Assembly: GCA_963806635.1 (NCBI GenBank)
Contig: CAWDZA010000015.1
Coordinates: 806,001 to 870,000 of the forward strand
Direction: 5' to 3'
From: CAVVEQ01 sp963806635
Lineage (GTDB): Bacteria; Chloroflexota; Anaerolineae; Anaerolineales; Anaerolineaceae
DNA length: 64,000 bases
Part shown: positions 1 through 8,034 of the stretch, in pieces
Layout of the letters: each line of letters begins with the position of its first letter
How positions within the stretch are numbered: position 1 is the stretch's first letter
The notes under the pieces: generated by a model
Database searches by the model: none
Told to the model about the DNA's origin: nothing
Seen by the model: the letters and a program-made list of their open reading frames with translations, nothing else
Position numbers and translations under genes: made by a program

Positions 1-2
1 AC

Positions 3-1133
3 CGCTACCGGGAGAAAGCCGGTCTTCCCCTGGCTACCTATTTTTCTGGACCAAAAATCACCTGGGCGATTGATAACGATCCTGAAATTCAGACTGCGTT
101 GAAATCCGGCGCCCTGGCATTTGGAAATGTGGATTCCTGGTTGATATGGAATTTAACTGGTGGAAATCGGGGTGGAATACATGTTACAGATGTTACCAAT
201 GCTTCTCGCACCCTCCTTATGAACCTTGTGAATTTAGCCTGGGATCGAGAAATCCTGCAGGATATGAATATCCCAATTAATTTACTGCCGGCTATTAAGT
301 CCTCTTCTGAAGTGTATGGCTATGCGCATATTGACGGTGTGGATATCCCCATCGCTGGCGACCTGGGTGATCAACAGGCTGCTCTCTTTGGGCAAGCCTG
401 CTTCAATCCCGGTGACGCCAAAAATACTTATGGAACCGGCTGCTTTATGCTGATGAATACCGGAACCTCCCCAGTTCAAAGCCACAATGGCCTGCTCACA
501 ACCGTTGGATATAAACTAGGCTCTGAAAATCCCGTTTTCTGCCTGGAAGGATCCATTGCCATCGCGGGAGCTCTGGTTCAATGGCTGAGGGATAACCTGG
601 GGATCATCGAGAAATCCGGCGATATTGAACCCCTGGCGCGCTCTGTCGATGATAATGGCGGGATATATTTTGTTCCCGCTTTTTCCGGTTTATTCGCGCC
701 TTACTGGCGCAGCGACGCCCGCGGCGCCATTGTTGGGATGACACGCTATATCCACCGGGGTCATATAGCGCGGGCAGTTCTGGAAGCGACAGCCTATCAG
801 ACCCGGGAAGTTCTGGATGCCATGGAAGCTGACTCTGGAGTGACCCTGACTTCACTCAAAGTGGATGGGGGTATGGTCGGTAACGAGTTGTTGATGCAAT
901 TCCAATCGGATATTTTAAACGTGCCCGTGGTTCGTCCCCGCATCATGGAGACTACCGCCCTAGGCGCTGCCTACGCAGCCGGTTTGGCAGTTGATTATTG
1001 GCAGAACCTCGATCAACTTCGCGAAAACTGGTCGAAATCCACCGAATGGCAGCCAAGGATGGACACTGAAACTCGCGGAAGGCTCTTTCAGGCCTGGAAG
1101 AAGGCGGTGACCCGTACTCTGGATTGGGTTTGA
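3..1133 (+). CDS. glpK: Glycerol kinase, 3' part (5' end outside window)
   Basis: Catalyses ATP-dependent phosphorylation of glycerol to sn-glycerol 3-phosphate in the cytoplasm. The reading frame is open from base 3 and begins inside the conserved 'GLPLATYFSGPK' segment of FGGY kinases, so the true start is upstream of the window. Visible family marks are the catalytic 'GDLGDQQAALFG' segment, the 'NTYGTGCF' adenosine-site loop, 'GGMVGNELLMQFQSDI' and 'ETTALGAAYAAGLAVDYW' near the C terminus. About 376 residues are present out of the roughly 500 usual for GlpK, which fits loss of the N-terminal part at the window edge only. No other glycerol gene is visible downstream; the next gene, for L25, has its own promoter. 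Confidence 0.95.
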   Translation, partial: RYREKAGLPLATYFSGPKITWAIDNDPEIQTALKSGALAFGNVDSWLIWNLTGGNRGGIHVTDVTNASRTLLMNLVNLAWDREILQDMNIPINLLPAIKSSSEVYGYAHIDGVDIPIAGDLGDQQAALFGQACFNPGDAKNTYGTGCFMLMNTGTSPVQSHNGLLTTVGYKLGSENPVFCLEGSIAIAGALVQWLRDNLGIIEKSGDIEPLARSVDDNGGIYFVPAFSGLFAPYWRSDARGAIVGMTRYIHRGHIARAVLEATAYQTREVLDAMEADSGVTLTSLKVDGGMVGNELLMQFQSDILNVPVVRPRIMETTALGAAYAAGLAVDYWQNLDQLRENWSKSTEWQPRMDTETRGRLFQAWKKAVTRTLDWV

Positions 1134-1156
1134 TCCATGTCACCTTTCGGGTTTTC

Positions 1157-1185
1157 TTGACATAAATTACCCCTGGTAATAAAAT
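1157..1185 (+). promoter_or_regulatory. Sigma-70-type promoter for rplY
   Basis: TTGACA at 1157-1162 is followed after a 17-bp spacer by TAAAAT at 1180-1185. The element lies in the gap after glpK and would start transcription near 1192, giving a leader of about 95 nt before the L25 start codon. Assignment rests on match to consensus and position only. Confidence 0.75.
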
Positions 1186-1191
1186 CAACCC

Positions 1192-1287
1192 TCGTGCCGC
1201 GGGCACGATTTTATTCAAGCGGTTTTACCGCATTTCGTAGAGTGAAGGTAACCCCGTCGGGGTGAGAGGCGCTCGAAAGAAGGAAAT
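1192..1287 (+). other. Structured 5' leader of rplY (three short hairpins)
   Basis: Three consecutive perfect inverted repeats lie between the promoter and the gene: CGTGCC/GGCACG (1193-1198 with 1202-1207), GCGG/CCGC (1219-1222 with 1228-1231) and ACCCC/GGGGT (1251-1255 with 1259-1263). The first is followed by ATTTTATT and could also act as a weak terminator or attenuator. The ribosome binding site GAAGGA lies just before the ATG at 1288. A regulatory role is inference; ribosomal protein leaders often bind their own product. Confidence 0.45.
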
Positions 1288-1935
1288 ATGGAAAAAGTTG
1301 TTATTAATGCAGTTCCCCGCACGATTCGGGGAAAACAGGTTGGAGTAATGCGCAGGGAAGGCAAGCTCCCGGCTGTGATGTACGGGCATCATTTTGATTC
1401 CACTCCCATCACGCTGGACTTGAAAGAGACCACAAAAATCCTCAACTCTGTTACCGGCAGCAGCATAATTACCATCTCACTGGAAGGGAAAGAGCACGCC
1501 ACCCTAGTCCGCGAAAAACAGAAGGACTACATCCGTGGTTTGTTGAAACATGTCGATTTCCAGGTCGTTTCCCTCACCGAGAAGATCCGCACAAATGTCG
1601 CCATCGAATTGACTGGCGTCGCCCCGGCCGTCAAAGATTACAATGGTGTTCTTGTCACCGGACTCAATGAGATCGAAGTCGAATGTTTTCCCCAGGACCT
1701 GCCCGACCGAATCGTTGTTGATCTTTCCGTCCTGGCGAAGATCGGTGATGCTTATTACGTGAAAGATATCGTTCTCTCAGACAAAGTAACGCTCCATCAG
1801 GAAGGTCAAGAGATGATCGTTCACGTCACTCATCCCGTGGTGGATGAGGTTGTGGTTGAAGAAGCCGCACCTGGGCTGGAAGAACCCGAAGTGATCGAAA
1901 AAGGCAAGAAGGAAGAAGAAGTCCCGGAAGAGTAG
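1288..1935 (+). CDS. rplY: 50S ribosomal protein L25 (long TL5/CTC form)
   Basis: Binds 5S rRNA in the large ribosomal subunit. The 215-residue product has an N-terminal L25 domain (about residues 1-92, beginning 'VVINAVPRTIRGKQVG') and a second beta domain typical of the TL5/CTC form (about 95-190), followed by a highly acidic tail rich in Glu from about residue 190. This is longer than the roughly 94-residue enterobacterial L25. The ATG has a GAAGGA site upstream. It is transcribed alone from its own promoter and closed by a strong terminator, so it is a single-gene unit. Confidence 0.95.
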   Translation: MEKVVINAVPRTIRGKQVGVMRREGKLPAVMYGHHFDSTPITLDLKETTKILNSVTGSSIITISLEGKEHATLVREKQKDYIRGLLKHVDFQVVSLTEKIRTNVAIELTGVAPAVKDYNGVLVTGLNEIEVECFPQDLPDRIVVDLSVLAKIGDAYYVKDIVLSDKVTLHQEGQEMIVHVTHPVVDEVVVEEAAPGLEEPEVIEKGKKEEEVPEE

Positions 1936-1959
1936 GATTAATTTCTGTCCGGAAAGATC

Positions 1960-1994
1960 AGGGCTGCCGCTCAAACGGCAGCCCTGTTTTATTC
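1960..1994 (+). terminator. Rho-independent terminator after rplY
   Basis: A perfect 10-bp stem, AGGGCTGCCG at 1960-1969 and CGGCAGCCCT at 1976-1985, with a 6-nt loop, is followed by GTTTTATTCC. The opposite strand lacks a T-run, so the terminator acts mainly on the plus strand, although the minus-strand Nudix transcript converges here. Confidence 0.9.
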
Positions 1995-2036
1995 CTATTT
2001 GAAATGATGGCTACTTTTTCCAGACCCAGTGAGAAT

Positions 2037-2609
2037 TCAAGAAGCGATTAATTCCAAAAATTGGGACAATATTCTGGCAGTAATTCCCCACACCAGTTCT
2101 CCCTCATATTCGCGAAAGAAAAGAACTTTTTCAACTGAGCCGTTCGATCGGGTGTAATCCCTTACCTCGCGGTTGTCTTTATCGGTAAGCCAAGCTAGTT
2201 CGATCGAGAAAACCTTATCCACCTCCTCCACAGCGATCCTCACATCGAAAGGATACTCCAAGACACCCACAACCGGTGTGATCAGGAAGTTGCTGATGGA
2301 AGCAAACGGTTCCATCCGGCCAAGGACCGTGATCTTCTCCCTTGGTATCCCAATCTCTTCTTCAGTCTCTCGCAGCGCAGTGGCTTCCAGGTTTTCATCC
2401 AGCCATTCAAATGCTCCGCCTGGGAAAGAAACCTGACCTTTATGGTCCTGCACATTCTGACTTCGCCTGGTAAAAAGAACGCGCCAAATACCCTCCTGCT
2501 TAAAGAGCGGGATTAATACCGCTGCTTTAATCCGATGCTCGTCGATAAAAATACCCCTGTGGTCCGAGTTGGAGAGCCTTTCAATGATTCTGGAAGTATT
2601 GATATCCAT
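2037..2609 (-). CDS. Nudix hydrolase, CoA pyrophosphatase (NudL/YeaB) type
   Basis: Hydrolyses a nucleoside diphosphate linked to another moiety; the NudL/YeaB subgroup cleaves coenzyme A and its derivatives. The 190-residue protein has a complete Nudix box beginning 'GGAFEWLDENLEATALRETE' with the following EE and G-I (about residues 66-88), and the upstream 'HKGQVSFPGG' stretch that marks the CoA-pyrophosphatase group. It is the last gene of the minus-strand unit headed by the cysteine desulfurase and lies 20 nt after trmI. CoA specificity is a family-level inference. Confidence 0.85.
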   Translation of the reverse strand: MDINTSRIIERLSNSDHRGIFIDEHRIKAAVLIPLFKQEGIWRVLFTRRSQNVQDHKGQVSFPGGAFEWLDENLEATALRETEEEIGIPREKITVLGRMEPFASISNFLITPVVGVLEYPFDVRIAVEEVDKVFSIELAWLTDKDNREVRDYTRSNGSVEKVLFFREYEGELVWGITARILSQFLELIAS

Positions 2610-2629
2610 GTATGGTTGTTAAGGGAAGG

Positions 2630-3484
2630 TTATTGATTTTTTCCGCTATTTTCATCTGGATCGCCAGCTTCTGACTCCAATGAATCCTCCAATGGTGTGA
2701 GAAAAGGTCGGGCGAAGATCAAGTACCCTGTGTGCGCCACCATCCGGTCCACCGGTCGGAACCGTTCCGATTCCGGTTTGTAATAACGGATTGAGGTTTC
2801 GACCACCTCTATAAAAGAAAAATAGTTTCGGCGCAATTCAGGCAGCAGGCGGATGACCTGGTTCGTGGTGGGGAGGATTGTTCCAAAAAATCCGCCGGGC
2901 TTCAGAGCATTTTTCACCTGAACCAGGTAATCATAAGGATTCGGCACATCCAGGAAAAGCGCGTCCACTCCCACTTCGTCGAAGCCATCTGCGATATCGC
3001 GAATTTTGAATGTCACTCTTTTTGCCAGACCGAATTTTTCAATATTCTTGATCGCTGTCTTCTGCTGCTCTTCCCGTTTGTCGTACGAAAACACATGCCC
3101 ATCATTTCCAACAGAATATGTCAGTGCTGTGGTCAGCCCTCCTGAGCCGGTACCGGCTTCAAGTACTTTCGTGCCGGGACCCACTCCCAAGGTGAGCAGG
3201 ATGAAACCGATATCCTTCGGATACATGATCTGTGTGGAACGGGGAATGCCCCGGATCAGATCCGCCAGGGAAGGTTGCAGCAGGAAAAAAGGATTTCCAG
3301 TATGGCTTGTTGTCTTTGTACCCCAGGGTTTGCCGATCAGGCCATTGTGCTGGACCACGCCTCTGTGCGTGTGCAGCACACCATCCTTCTCCAGTTGAAG
3401 GATGATGTGTTTGTACCCCACACCCACCAACTCAACCAGGTCACCTTCTCTTGCTTCGCTGTTTTCATTATTCCAAATAGTCAT
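2630..3484 (-). CDS. trmI: tRNA (adenine-58-N1)-methyltransferase TrmI
   Basis: Methylates A58 in the T-loop of tRNAs using S-adenosylmethionine. The 284-residue protein has the N-terminal beta domain typical of TrmI (about 1-90, with 'HRGVVQHNGLIGKPWGTK'), then a Rossmann methyltransferase fold with the SAM loop 'VLEAGTGSGGLTTAL' and the 'DALFLDVPNPYDYL' active-site strand. Its ATG overlaps the stop of the upstream peptidase gene (TAATG), indicating translational coupling. The C-terminal tail after about residue 265 is acidic and not part of the fold. Confidence 0.92.
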   Translation of the reverse strand: MTIWNNENSEAREGDLVELVGVGYKHIILQLEKDGVLHTHRGVVQHNGLIGKPWGTKTTSHTGNPFFLLQPSLADLIRGIPRSTQIMYPKDIGFILLTLGVGPGTKVLEAGTGSGGLTTALTYSVGNDGHVFSYDKREEQQKTAIKNIEKFGLAKRVTFKIRDIADGFDEVGVDALFLDVPNPYDYLVQVKNALKPGGFFGTILPTTNQVIRLLPELRRNYFSFIEVVETSIRYYKPESERFRPVDRMVAHTGYLIFARPFLTPLEDSLESEAGDPDENSGKNQ

Positions 3485-5394
3485 TATTTTCCTGGTTTCA
3501 GTTTATCGATGAAAAAGTTTGTGATCGCTTCATAACAACGCACCCGGTTGGGGAATTTAAGCACGTCGTGTCCTTCATCCTCAAAGAGAATGATCTCCAC
3601 GTCCTTGCCTTGGCCTTTGAGTGCTTCAACCAGATCGATCGACTCCTGGGCAACCACCCTTGGGTCATGCCGGCCCTGGATTACTAGCAAAGGACAGGTC
3701 ATCTGCCCTAAATGCGTTTTTGGGGAGCGGTCGATCAGGAATTCTTTATCCATCGCGGGATCACCCAGGCTGACCTTCATTACAGGTTTCCAGGATTCTG
3801 GGATGCGATCAAGAAAAGTCAACAGGTCATATGGTCCAAACATGTCCACGGCAGCTTTCCACAACTTCGGATGTCTCCCCGCAAGGGTCAGGGTCATGTA
3901 ACCGCCATAGGATCGCCCCACGACCCCCGCCCGTTTCGTGTCGATCCGCGGGTCTTGTGCCAACACTTTCATGGCATGGACATGGTCCAATCGATCATCA
4001 CCGCCCCAATCCTTATCGACCAGTTTGGTATAGCTCAATCCATACCCGGTGCTGCCTCGAACGTTTGGGACAAAAACAGCAAACCCTTTCAGGGTCAGGA
4101 ATTGGATCAATGGCATGGAAAACCAGGCGAAGTCCGGGCGCTCCTGCCCCTGGGGTCCTCCGTGGATATAGTAAATGAGCGGTCGAGGACCGTTGAATCC
4201 CAATTCGGGAGCGGGAAGGTACAACCGTGCGGAGATCCTTTTCTTATCAAAGGTTTCAAAGGAGGCGTCCTCCCCAGCAGCCAATAACTCCTCCGGAATA
4301 CCCAGCACCCGCTCGTCTGTCTGCCGCTCCATTCCGTCTTTTTCTTTTCCATTGATCAAGTAAATTTGGGTTGGATTTTTTGCCGTAGCGAAGCTGAGAA
4401 TATATCGATCGCTCTTTTCGTCGTAAGAGAATGATTCCAACGTGCCATCATTGAGCGGTTTTTTCCCGCACAAGGTTCGACGCACCGAAAGCGTATTTTT
4501 CTTCGGTTGCCACTCCGCCTCATAAAGCCAGGTGCTACCGTCAATGTTGTAGATCAAAGAGAACAGGTCTTCTGTCAAACTGGAGATTCCCTCCATTTCT
4601 CCAATACCTTTATGGACGGTTCCTTTTATCTTGACCTCCTGCATTTTCTCCCCAGTTTTCAGCGGCAGATAACCCACGCTGTACCTATCAGAGAAGATCG
4701 CAGATGAAATAAGCAACCCCTTCTCATCCCTGGTGAACGCCACGCCATTGATGCCTGTGAGTTCACCCTGGCTGCCGTCCACCCGTTTATCTATCGGAGT
4801 CCCAAGCAGAACTTGTGTTCGTCCTTTTTCCGCATGCCAGATGTGCAGGACGGTATCCCCCATACTGAAACCCTCCCCGATCACCACCTGGTCATGGCGT
4901 TTGGTGTGACAAATGGGAAGAGCGAATCCGCTGGATCGGAAAAGTTCAAGAACCTTTTTTGCCTCCAGATCCACCTGGAAAGCGGCTGTTTCCGAAGATT
5001 CCAATGACTCATTCGCAAAGTAAAGGACGTTCTTGTTAGGGTCATATCCTGCCAGATGACAGCGGTAATCACTAAATATTCCTTCCAGCAGAGGTTCAGG
5101 ATACCCACCTTTCATCGGTATAAGATGAGGTTGATATTTTTCATCTCCATCGTTGTCAACCATCACCAGGATCTTCTTGAGCTTTGGAAGCACCACAAAC
5201 GGATACCCGTCGATCAGATGAGGGTTATGCATGGCGATTTCAGGCGGGATCAAGGGCTGGGGTACGCTTCCGCCGATTTTCATCCGGTACAGGCTAATGT
5301 GCCCACTCAGATTGGATTGAAAATAAATCCACTTGCCTTGTAATTGTGGTTGAAGGAACAATCTTGCCGATAGGATCGACTCGATTTTATACAT
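3484..5394 (-). CDS. S9-family (prolyl oligopeptidase-like) serine peptidase
   Basis: A cytoplasmic serine peptidase of the acylaminoacyl-peptidase/prolyl oligopeptidase family. The 636-residue protein has an N-terminal beta-propeller built of TolB-like repeats (about 1-360) and a C-terminal alpha/beta hydrolase. The catalytic serine lies in 'GRSYGGYM', the oxyanion region in 'YIHGGPQGQERPDFAW', the acid in 'VIQGRHDPRV' and the histidine in 'DEGHDVLKF'. No signal peptide is present, so it probably acts on short peptides in the cytosol. The start has GGAGAG about 5 nt upstream. Its exact substrate cannot be told from the sequence. Confidence 0.9.
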   Translation of the reverse strand: MYKIESILSARLFLQPQLQGKWIYFQSNLSGHISLYRMKIGGSVPQPLIPPEIAMHNPHLIDGYPFVVLPKLKKILVMVDNDGDEKYQPHLIPMKGGYPEPLLEGIFSDYRCHLAGYDPNKNVLYFANESLESSETAAFQVDLEAKKVLELFRSSGFALPICHTKRHDQVVIGEGFSMGDTVLHIWHAEKGRTQVLLGTPIDKRVDGSQGELTGINGVAFTRDEKGLLISSAIFSDRYSVGYLPLKTGEKMQEVKIKGTVHKGIGEMEGISSLTEDLFSLIYNIDGSTWLYEAEWQPKKNTLSVRRTLCGKKPLNDGTLESFSYDEKSDRYILSFATAKNPTQIYLINGKEKDGMERQTDERVLGIPEELLAAGEDASFETFDKKRISARLYLPAPELGFNGPRPLIYYIHGGPQGQERPDFAWFSMPLIQFLTLKGFAVFVPNVRGSTGYGLSYTKLVDKDWGGDDRLDHVHAMKVLAQDPRIDTKRAGVVGRSYGGYMTLTLAGRHPKLWKAAVDMFGPYDLLTFLDRIPESWKPVMKVSLGDPAMDKEFLIDRSPKTHLGQMTCPLLVIQGRHDPRVVAQESIDLVEALKGQGKDVEIILFEDEGHDVLKFPNRVRCYEAITNFFIDKLKPGK

Positions 5395-5403
5395 ATTCTC
5401 TCC

Positions 5404-5673
5404 TTACTTTTTGTCTGTATTGATCAGGCTGAGCCAATAACCTAGTCCGAGAAAGAGGAAGCTGAACAAGCTCGCGACTGCCAAATGGAGCGGACCCACA
5501 CTGAGAAACGTCCAATCCATCCTGTCTGCAATATACTGACCCAGCCAGAAACCGATCCAGCTGAACGCCAGATAGAAAAAGAACCTGCCCAGGTTCCCCC
5601 CACGCCAAAGGTGAAAGGCAGCTCCATATAAGGTGGCAAAAAAACAACCGAACAGAAAAGCCGGAATGGTCAT
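5404..5673 (-). CDS. Small three-helix membrane protein, function unknown
   Basis: I do not recognise this 89-residue protein. It has three hydrophobic segments (about residues 2-20, 29-48 and 57-82) separated by short charged turns such as 'HLWRGGNLGR' and 'ADRMDW', so it is almost entirely membrane embedded. It lies 4 nt after mnmA and 9 nt before the S9 peptidase gene on the same strand, so it is part of the same transcript. A GATGAAGAG stretch precedes the ATG. The hydrophobic composition and tight spacing support it as a real gene. Confidence 0.75.
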   Translation of the reverse strand: MTIPAFLFGCFFATLYGAAFHLWRGGNLGRFFFYLAFSWIGFWLGQYIADRMDWTFLSVGPLHLAVASLFSFLFLGLGYWLSLINTDKK

Positions 5674-5677
5674 CTCT

Positions 5678-6760
5678 TCATCCCTTTACCTCATTCGTTA
5701 TAAATCCGCTCCCAAGTACATCTTCACCCTGATATATTACCGCTAATTGTCCTGGGGTGATGTTGCGAATTGATCCGTTGGAGATAATCGCGGCGGTTTT
5801 TTCTTTATCAATAATTACGATTCTGGCCGGGAAACTATTGGATCTATACCTGACCATCACATCTCCATCAATCTCATCCCCTGCAGGGTGATGTAACCAA
5901 TTAATATCTCTGATTCGAAACTCAGTGTGATCAACGGCTCCTGATCGGGAAACAACGAGTTGATTTTTCTCAATGTCTTTTTCCACAACATACAGCGGGT
6001 GGCTAGCTGCAATTTTGATCCCCTTCCGCTGCCCGATCGTAAAGCCTGCCACCCCTTGATGGCTGCCAATAATGTTGCCTTCCAAATCTACGATCTCTCC
6101 CTCAAAGAAAAGCTCGGGAGCGTATTTCTTTAGAAATCCAGTCACTCCCATTTGCGTGAAACAGAGGTCCTGACTATCGGGTTTCTGGCTCACCAGCAGT
6201 CCAAGGCTTTCCGCCTTTTTCCGGGTTTCGATTTTGTTCCAACCACCGAGGGGAAGAATGGTTTTGGCAAGATCATCCTGGCTCAAGCGGGAAAGTACAT
6301 AGGATTGATCCTTGGTTGGGTCCAGCCCTTTTTTTAGAGAAAATTCACTCCCAATCTTCTCGACCCGGGCGTAATGACCGGTGGCCAGATATTCCAGCCC
6401 CATCATTTCTGCTTTTCTCCGCAGAAAGCCCCAACGCATCCATTTGTTGCAAACCACGCAGGGATTGGGTGTTTCTCCCTTTTTATAGCTTTCAAGAAAA
6501 TAATCCACAACTCTATTGCGGAATTCCTGTCTCGCATCGATGACGAAGAAAGGGATCCCTAATTTCCTGGCAACGGATCTCGCCAGGTCGATGGAATCGA
6601 GCGAACAGCAACGGTTTTCTTCCCCGGTTTCTTCATCCACCCAAAGCCGCAGCATCAACCCGGTGACATCGTATCCCTCTTCAAGTAACAGGGCTGCCGC
6701 AACGGAGCTATCCACTCCGCCGCTCATGCCAACTGCCACCTTTTTTCGCTGCGATTCCAT
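5678..6760 (-). CDS. mnmA: tRNA-specific 2-thiouridylase MnmA
   Basis: Introduces sulfur at C2 of uridine 34 in the anticodon of Lys, Glu and Gln tRNAs, using ATP and persulfide sulfur. The 360-residue protein shows the PP-loop 'VGMSGGVDSSVAAALL' at the N terminus, the first catalytic Cys in 'TPNPCVVCNKWMRW', the second Cys in 'PDSQDLCF', and the C-terminal beta-barrel with 'GFTIGQRKGI'. It follows the cysteine desulfurase gene after 12 nt, which fits direct sulfur supply from that enzyme. Confidence 0.96.
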   Translation of the reverse strand: MESQRKKVAVGMSGGVDSSVAAALLLEEGYDVTGLMLRLWVDEETGEENRCCSLDSIDLARSVARKLGIPFFVIDARQEFRNRVVDYFLESYKKGETPNPCVVCNKWMRWGFLRRKAEMMGLEYLATGHYARVEKIGSEFSLKKGLDPTKDQSYVLSRLSQDDLAKTILPLGGWNKIETRKKAESLGLLVSQKPDSQDLCFTQMGVTGFLKKYAPELFFEGEIVDLEGNIIGSHQGVAGFTIGQRKGIKIAASHPLYVVEKDIEKNQLVVSRSGAVDHTEFRIRDINWLHHPAGDEIDGDVMVRYRSNSFPARIVIIDKEKTAAIISNGSIRNITPGQLAVIYQGEDVLGSGFITNEVKG

Positions 6761-6772
6761 CTGTCAAAGACC

Positions 6773-7921
6773 CTATCTGCGCAGCGACGCCACAATTTCA
6801 GGCAAAATCTTCAGGAATTGCATGATGCTCTCTTCTTCTGTCTTCCGTCCCAGCGTCACCCGCAGCGAACCGGATGCCCATTCTGGAGATAAGCCCAGGT
6901 TGATCAGAACATCCGAGGGTTTTGGTTCTCCCACTTTACAAGCCGAGCCAGAGGAGCAGGCGAACCCCCGCTGATCGAGGATCATTAATAGGTCATTCCC
7001 GCTCACATGCTTGAAGATGAAACTGGCATGGTTTGGAAGGCGTTCCGTTGGATGCCCTGTCAATTTCGAGTCCGGAACGCCAACCAGGACTCCATTGATC
7101 AATTTGTCGCGTAATCTGCTCATTTTCTCTGCATTTCGGGCAAGGTCCCGTTTGGTGATCCTCAGCGCCTCTGCCAATCCGACAATATAGGGGATATTTT
7201 GGGTGCCTGCCCGTAATCCACTTTCCTGTTTTCCCCCAGTCTGACTTGGAGACAATCTGGTTCCCTTCCGGAGAAAAAGTGCACCAACACCTTTTGGACC
7301 ATAAAATTTATGCGCTCCAATTGACATTAAGTCAATTGAACTATTCTTCATATTCAAGTCTAAATGCGCGGCAGCTTGGACTGCGTCTGTATGAAATGGC
7401 ACCCCCACTTGATGGCAAATTGCCGCCAGTTCGTTCACCGGATTGATCGTGCCTATCTCATTATTGCCGTAGATAATGGAAACTACCGCAGTTTTCTCAT
7501 CCACTATTCGCTCAAGCTCAACAGGGATCACTCTCCCACACTCATCCACTGGGATCATATCCAGCTGAAATCCAAAATTTTCCTGGAGTTGCCGAGCGGT
7601 TTCGTGCACTGCCGGGTGTTCCACCGGGCTAATAAGAATCTGGTTCGCTCCAGTCAGCTCACGTCTGGCAAATGCGGTTCCCCTCAGTGCCAGGTTATCG
7701 GATTCGGAACCCCCGCTGGTAAAGACGATCTCCCCAGCGTCGCAATTTAGTGAGTCCGCAACTGAATCCCGTGCGTTTTCCAGGGCGGCTTCCGCCTTCT
7801 GTCCCCAGGAATGTATGGATGACGGATTGCCGAAATCTTCCGTAAAAAATGGGGACATTTTCAGGAATACTTCGAGATCCAGCGGTGTTGTAGCTGCATA
7901 ATCGAGATAAATGTTATTCAT
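6773..7921 (-). CDS. iscS: Cysteine desulfurase (IscS/NifS family)
   Basis: A PLP enzyme that takes sulfur from cysteine to form a protein-bound persulfide for tRNA thiolation and Fe-S clusters. The 382-residue protein has the N-terminal 'YLDYAATTPLD', the PLP lysine in 'GAHKFYGPKGVGALF', and the catalytic cysteine in 'CSSGSACKVGEPKPSDVL' on the flexible loop. It is the first gene of the minus-strand unit and is directly followed by mnmA. No IscU or IscA scaffold gene is adjacent, so a main role in MnmA sulfur supply is likely; a housekeeping role in Fe-S assembly is also possible. Confidence 0.94.
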   Translation of the reverse strand: MNNIYLDYAATTPLDLEVFLKMSPFFTEDFGNPSSIHSWGQKAEAALENARDSVADSLNCDAGEIVFTSGGSESDNLALRGTAFARRELTGANQILISPVEHPAVHETARQLQENFGFQLDMIPVDECGRVIPVELERIVDEKTAVVSIIYGNNEIGTINPVNELAAICHQVGVPFHTDAVQAAAHLDLNMKNSSIDLMSIGAHKFYGPKGVGALFLRKGTRLSPSQTGGKQESGLRAGTQNIPYIVGLAEALRITKRDLARNAEKMSRLRDKLINGVLVGVPDSKLTGHPTERLPNHASFIFKHVSGNDLLMILDQRGFACSSGSACKVGEPKPSDVLINLGLSPEWASGSLRVTLGRKTEEESIMQFLKILPEIVASLRR

Positions 7922-7948
7922 TATCTAAATCCTTTTCCGCAGGAGAGC

Positions 7949-8000
7949 ATTATAACGGAACGCATGGGTGTTCTCCGCCCCCATCGACCCTTGTTATAAT
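7949..8000. promoter_or_regulatory. Divergent -10 elements between iscS and the phosphohexomutase gene
   Basis: The 113-bp divergent gap holds a TATAAT on the minus strand (7949-7954 read as its complement) 28 nt before iscS, and a TATAAT on the plus strand at 7995-8000, 34 nt before the mutase gene. Neither has a clear TTGACA-like -35 at normal spacing, so the calls rest on the -10 matches and position. Confidence 0.5.
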
Positions 8001-8034
8001 TGAAAGCATCTGAGTTTGCTGCAGGAGGAAAGAA

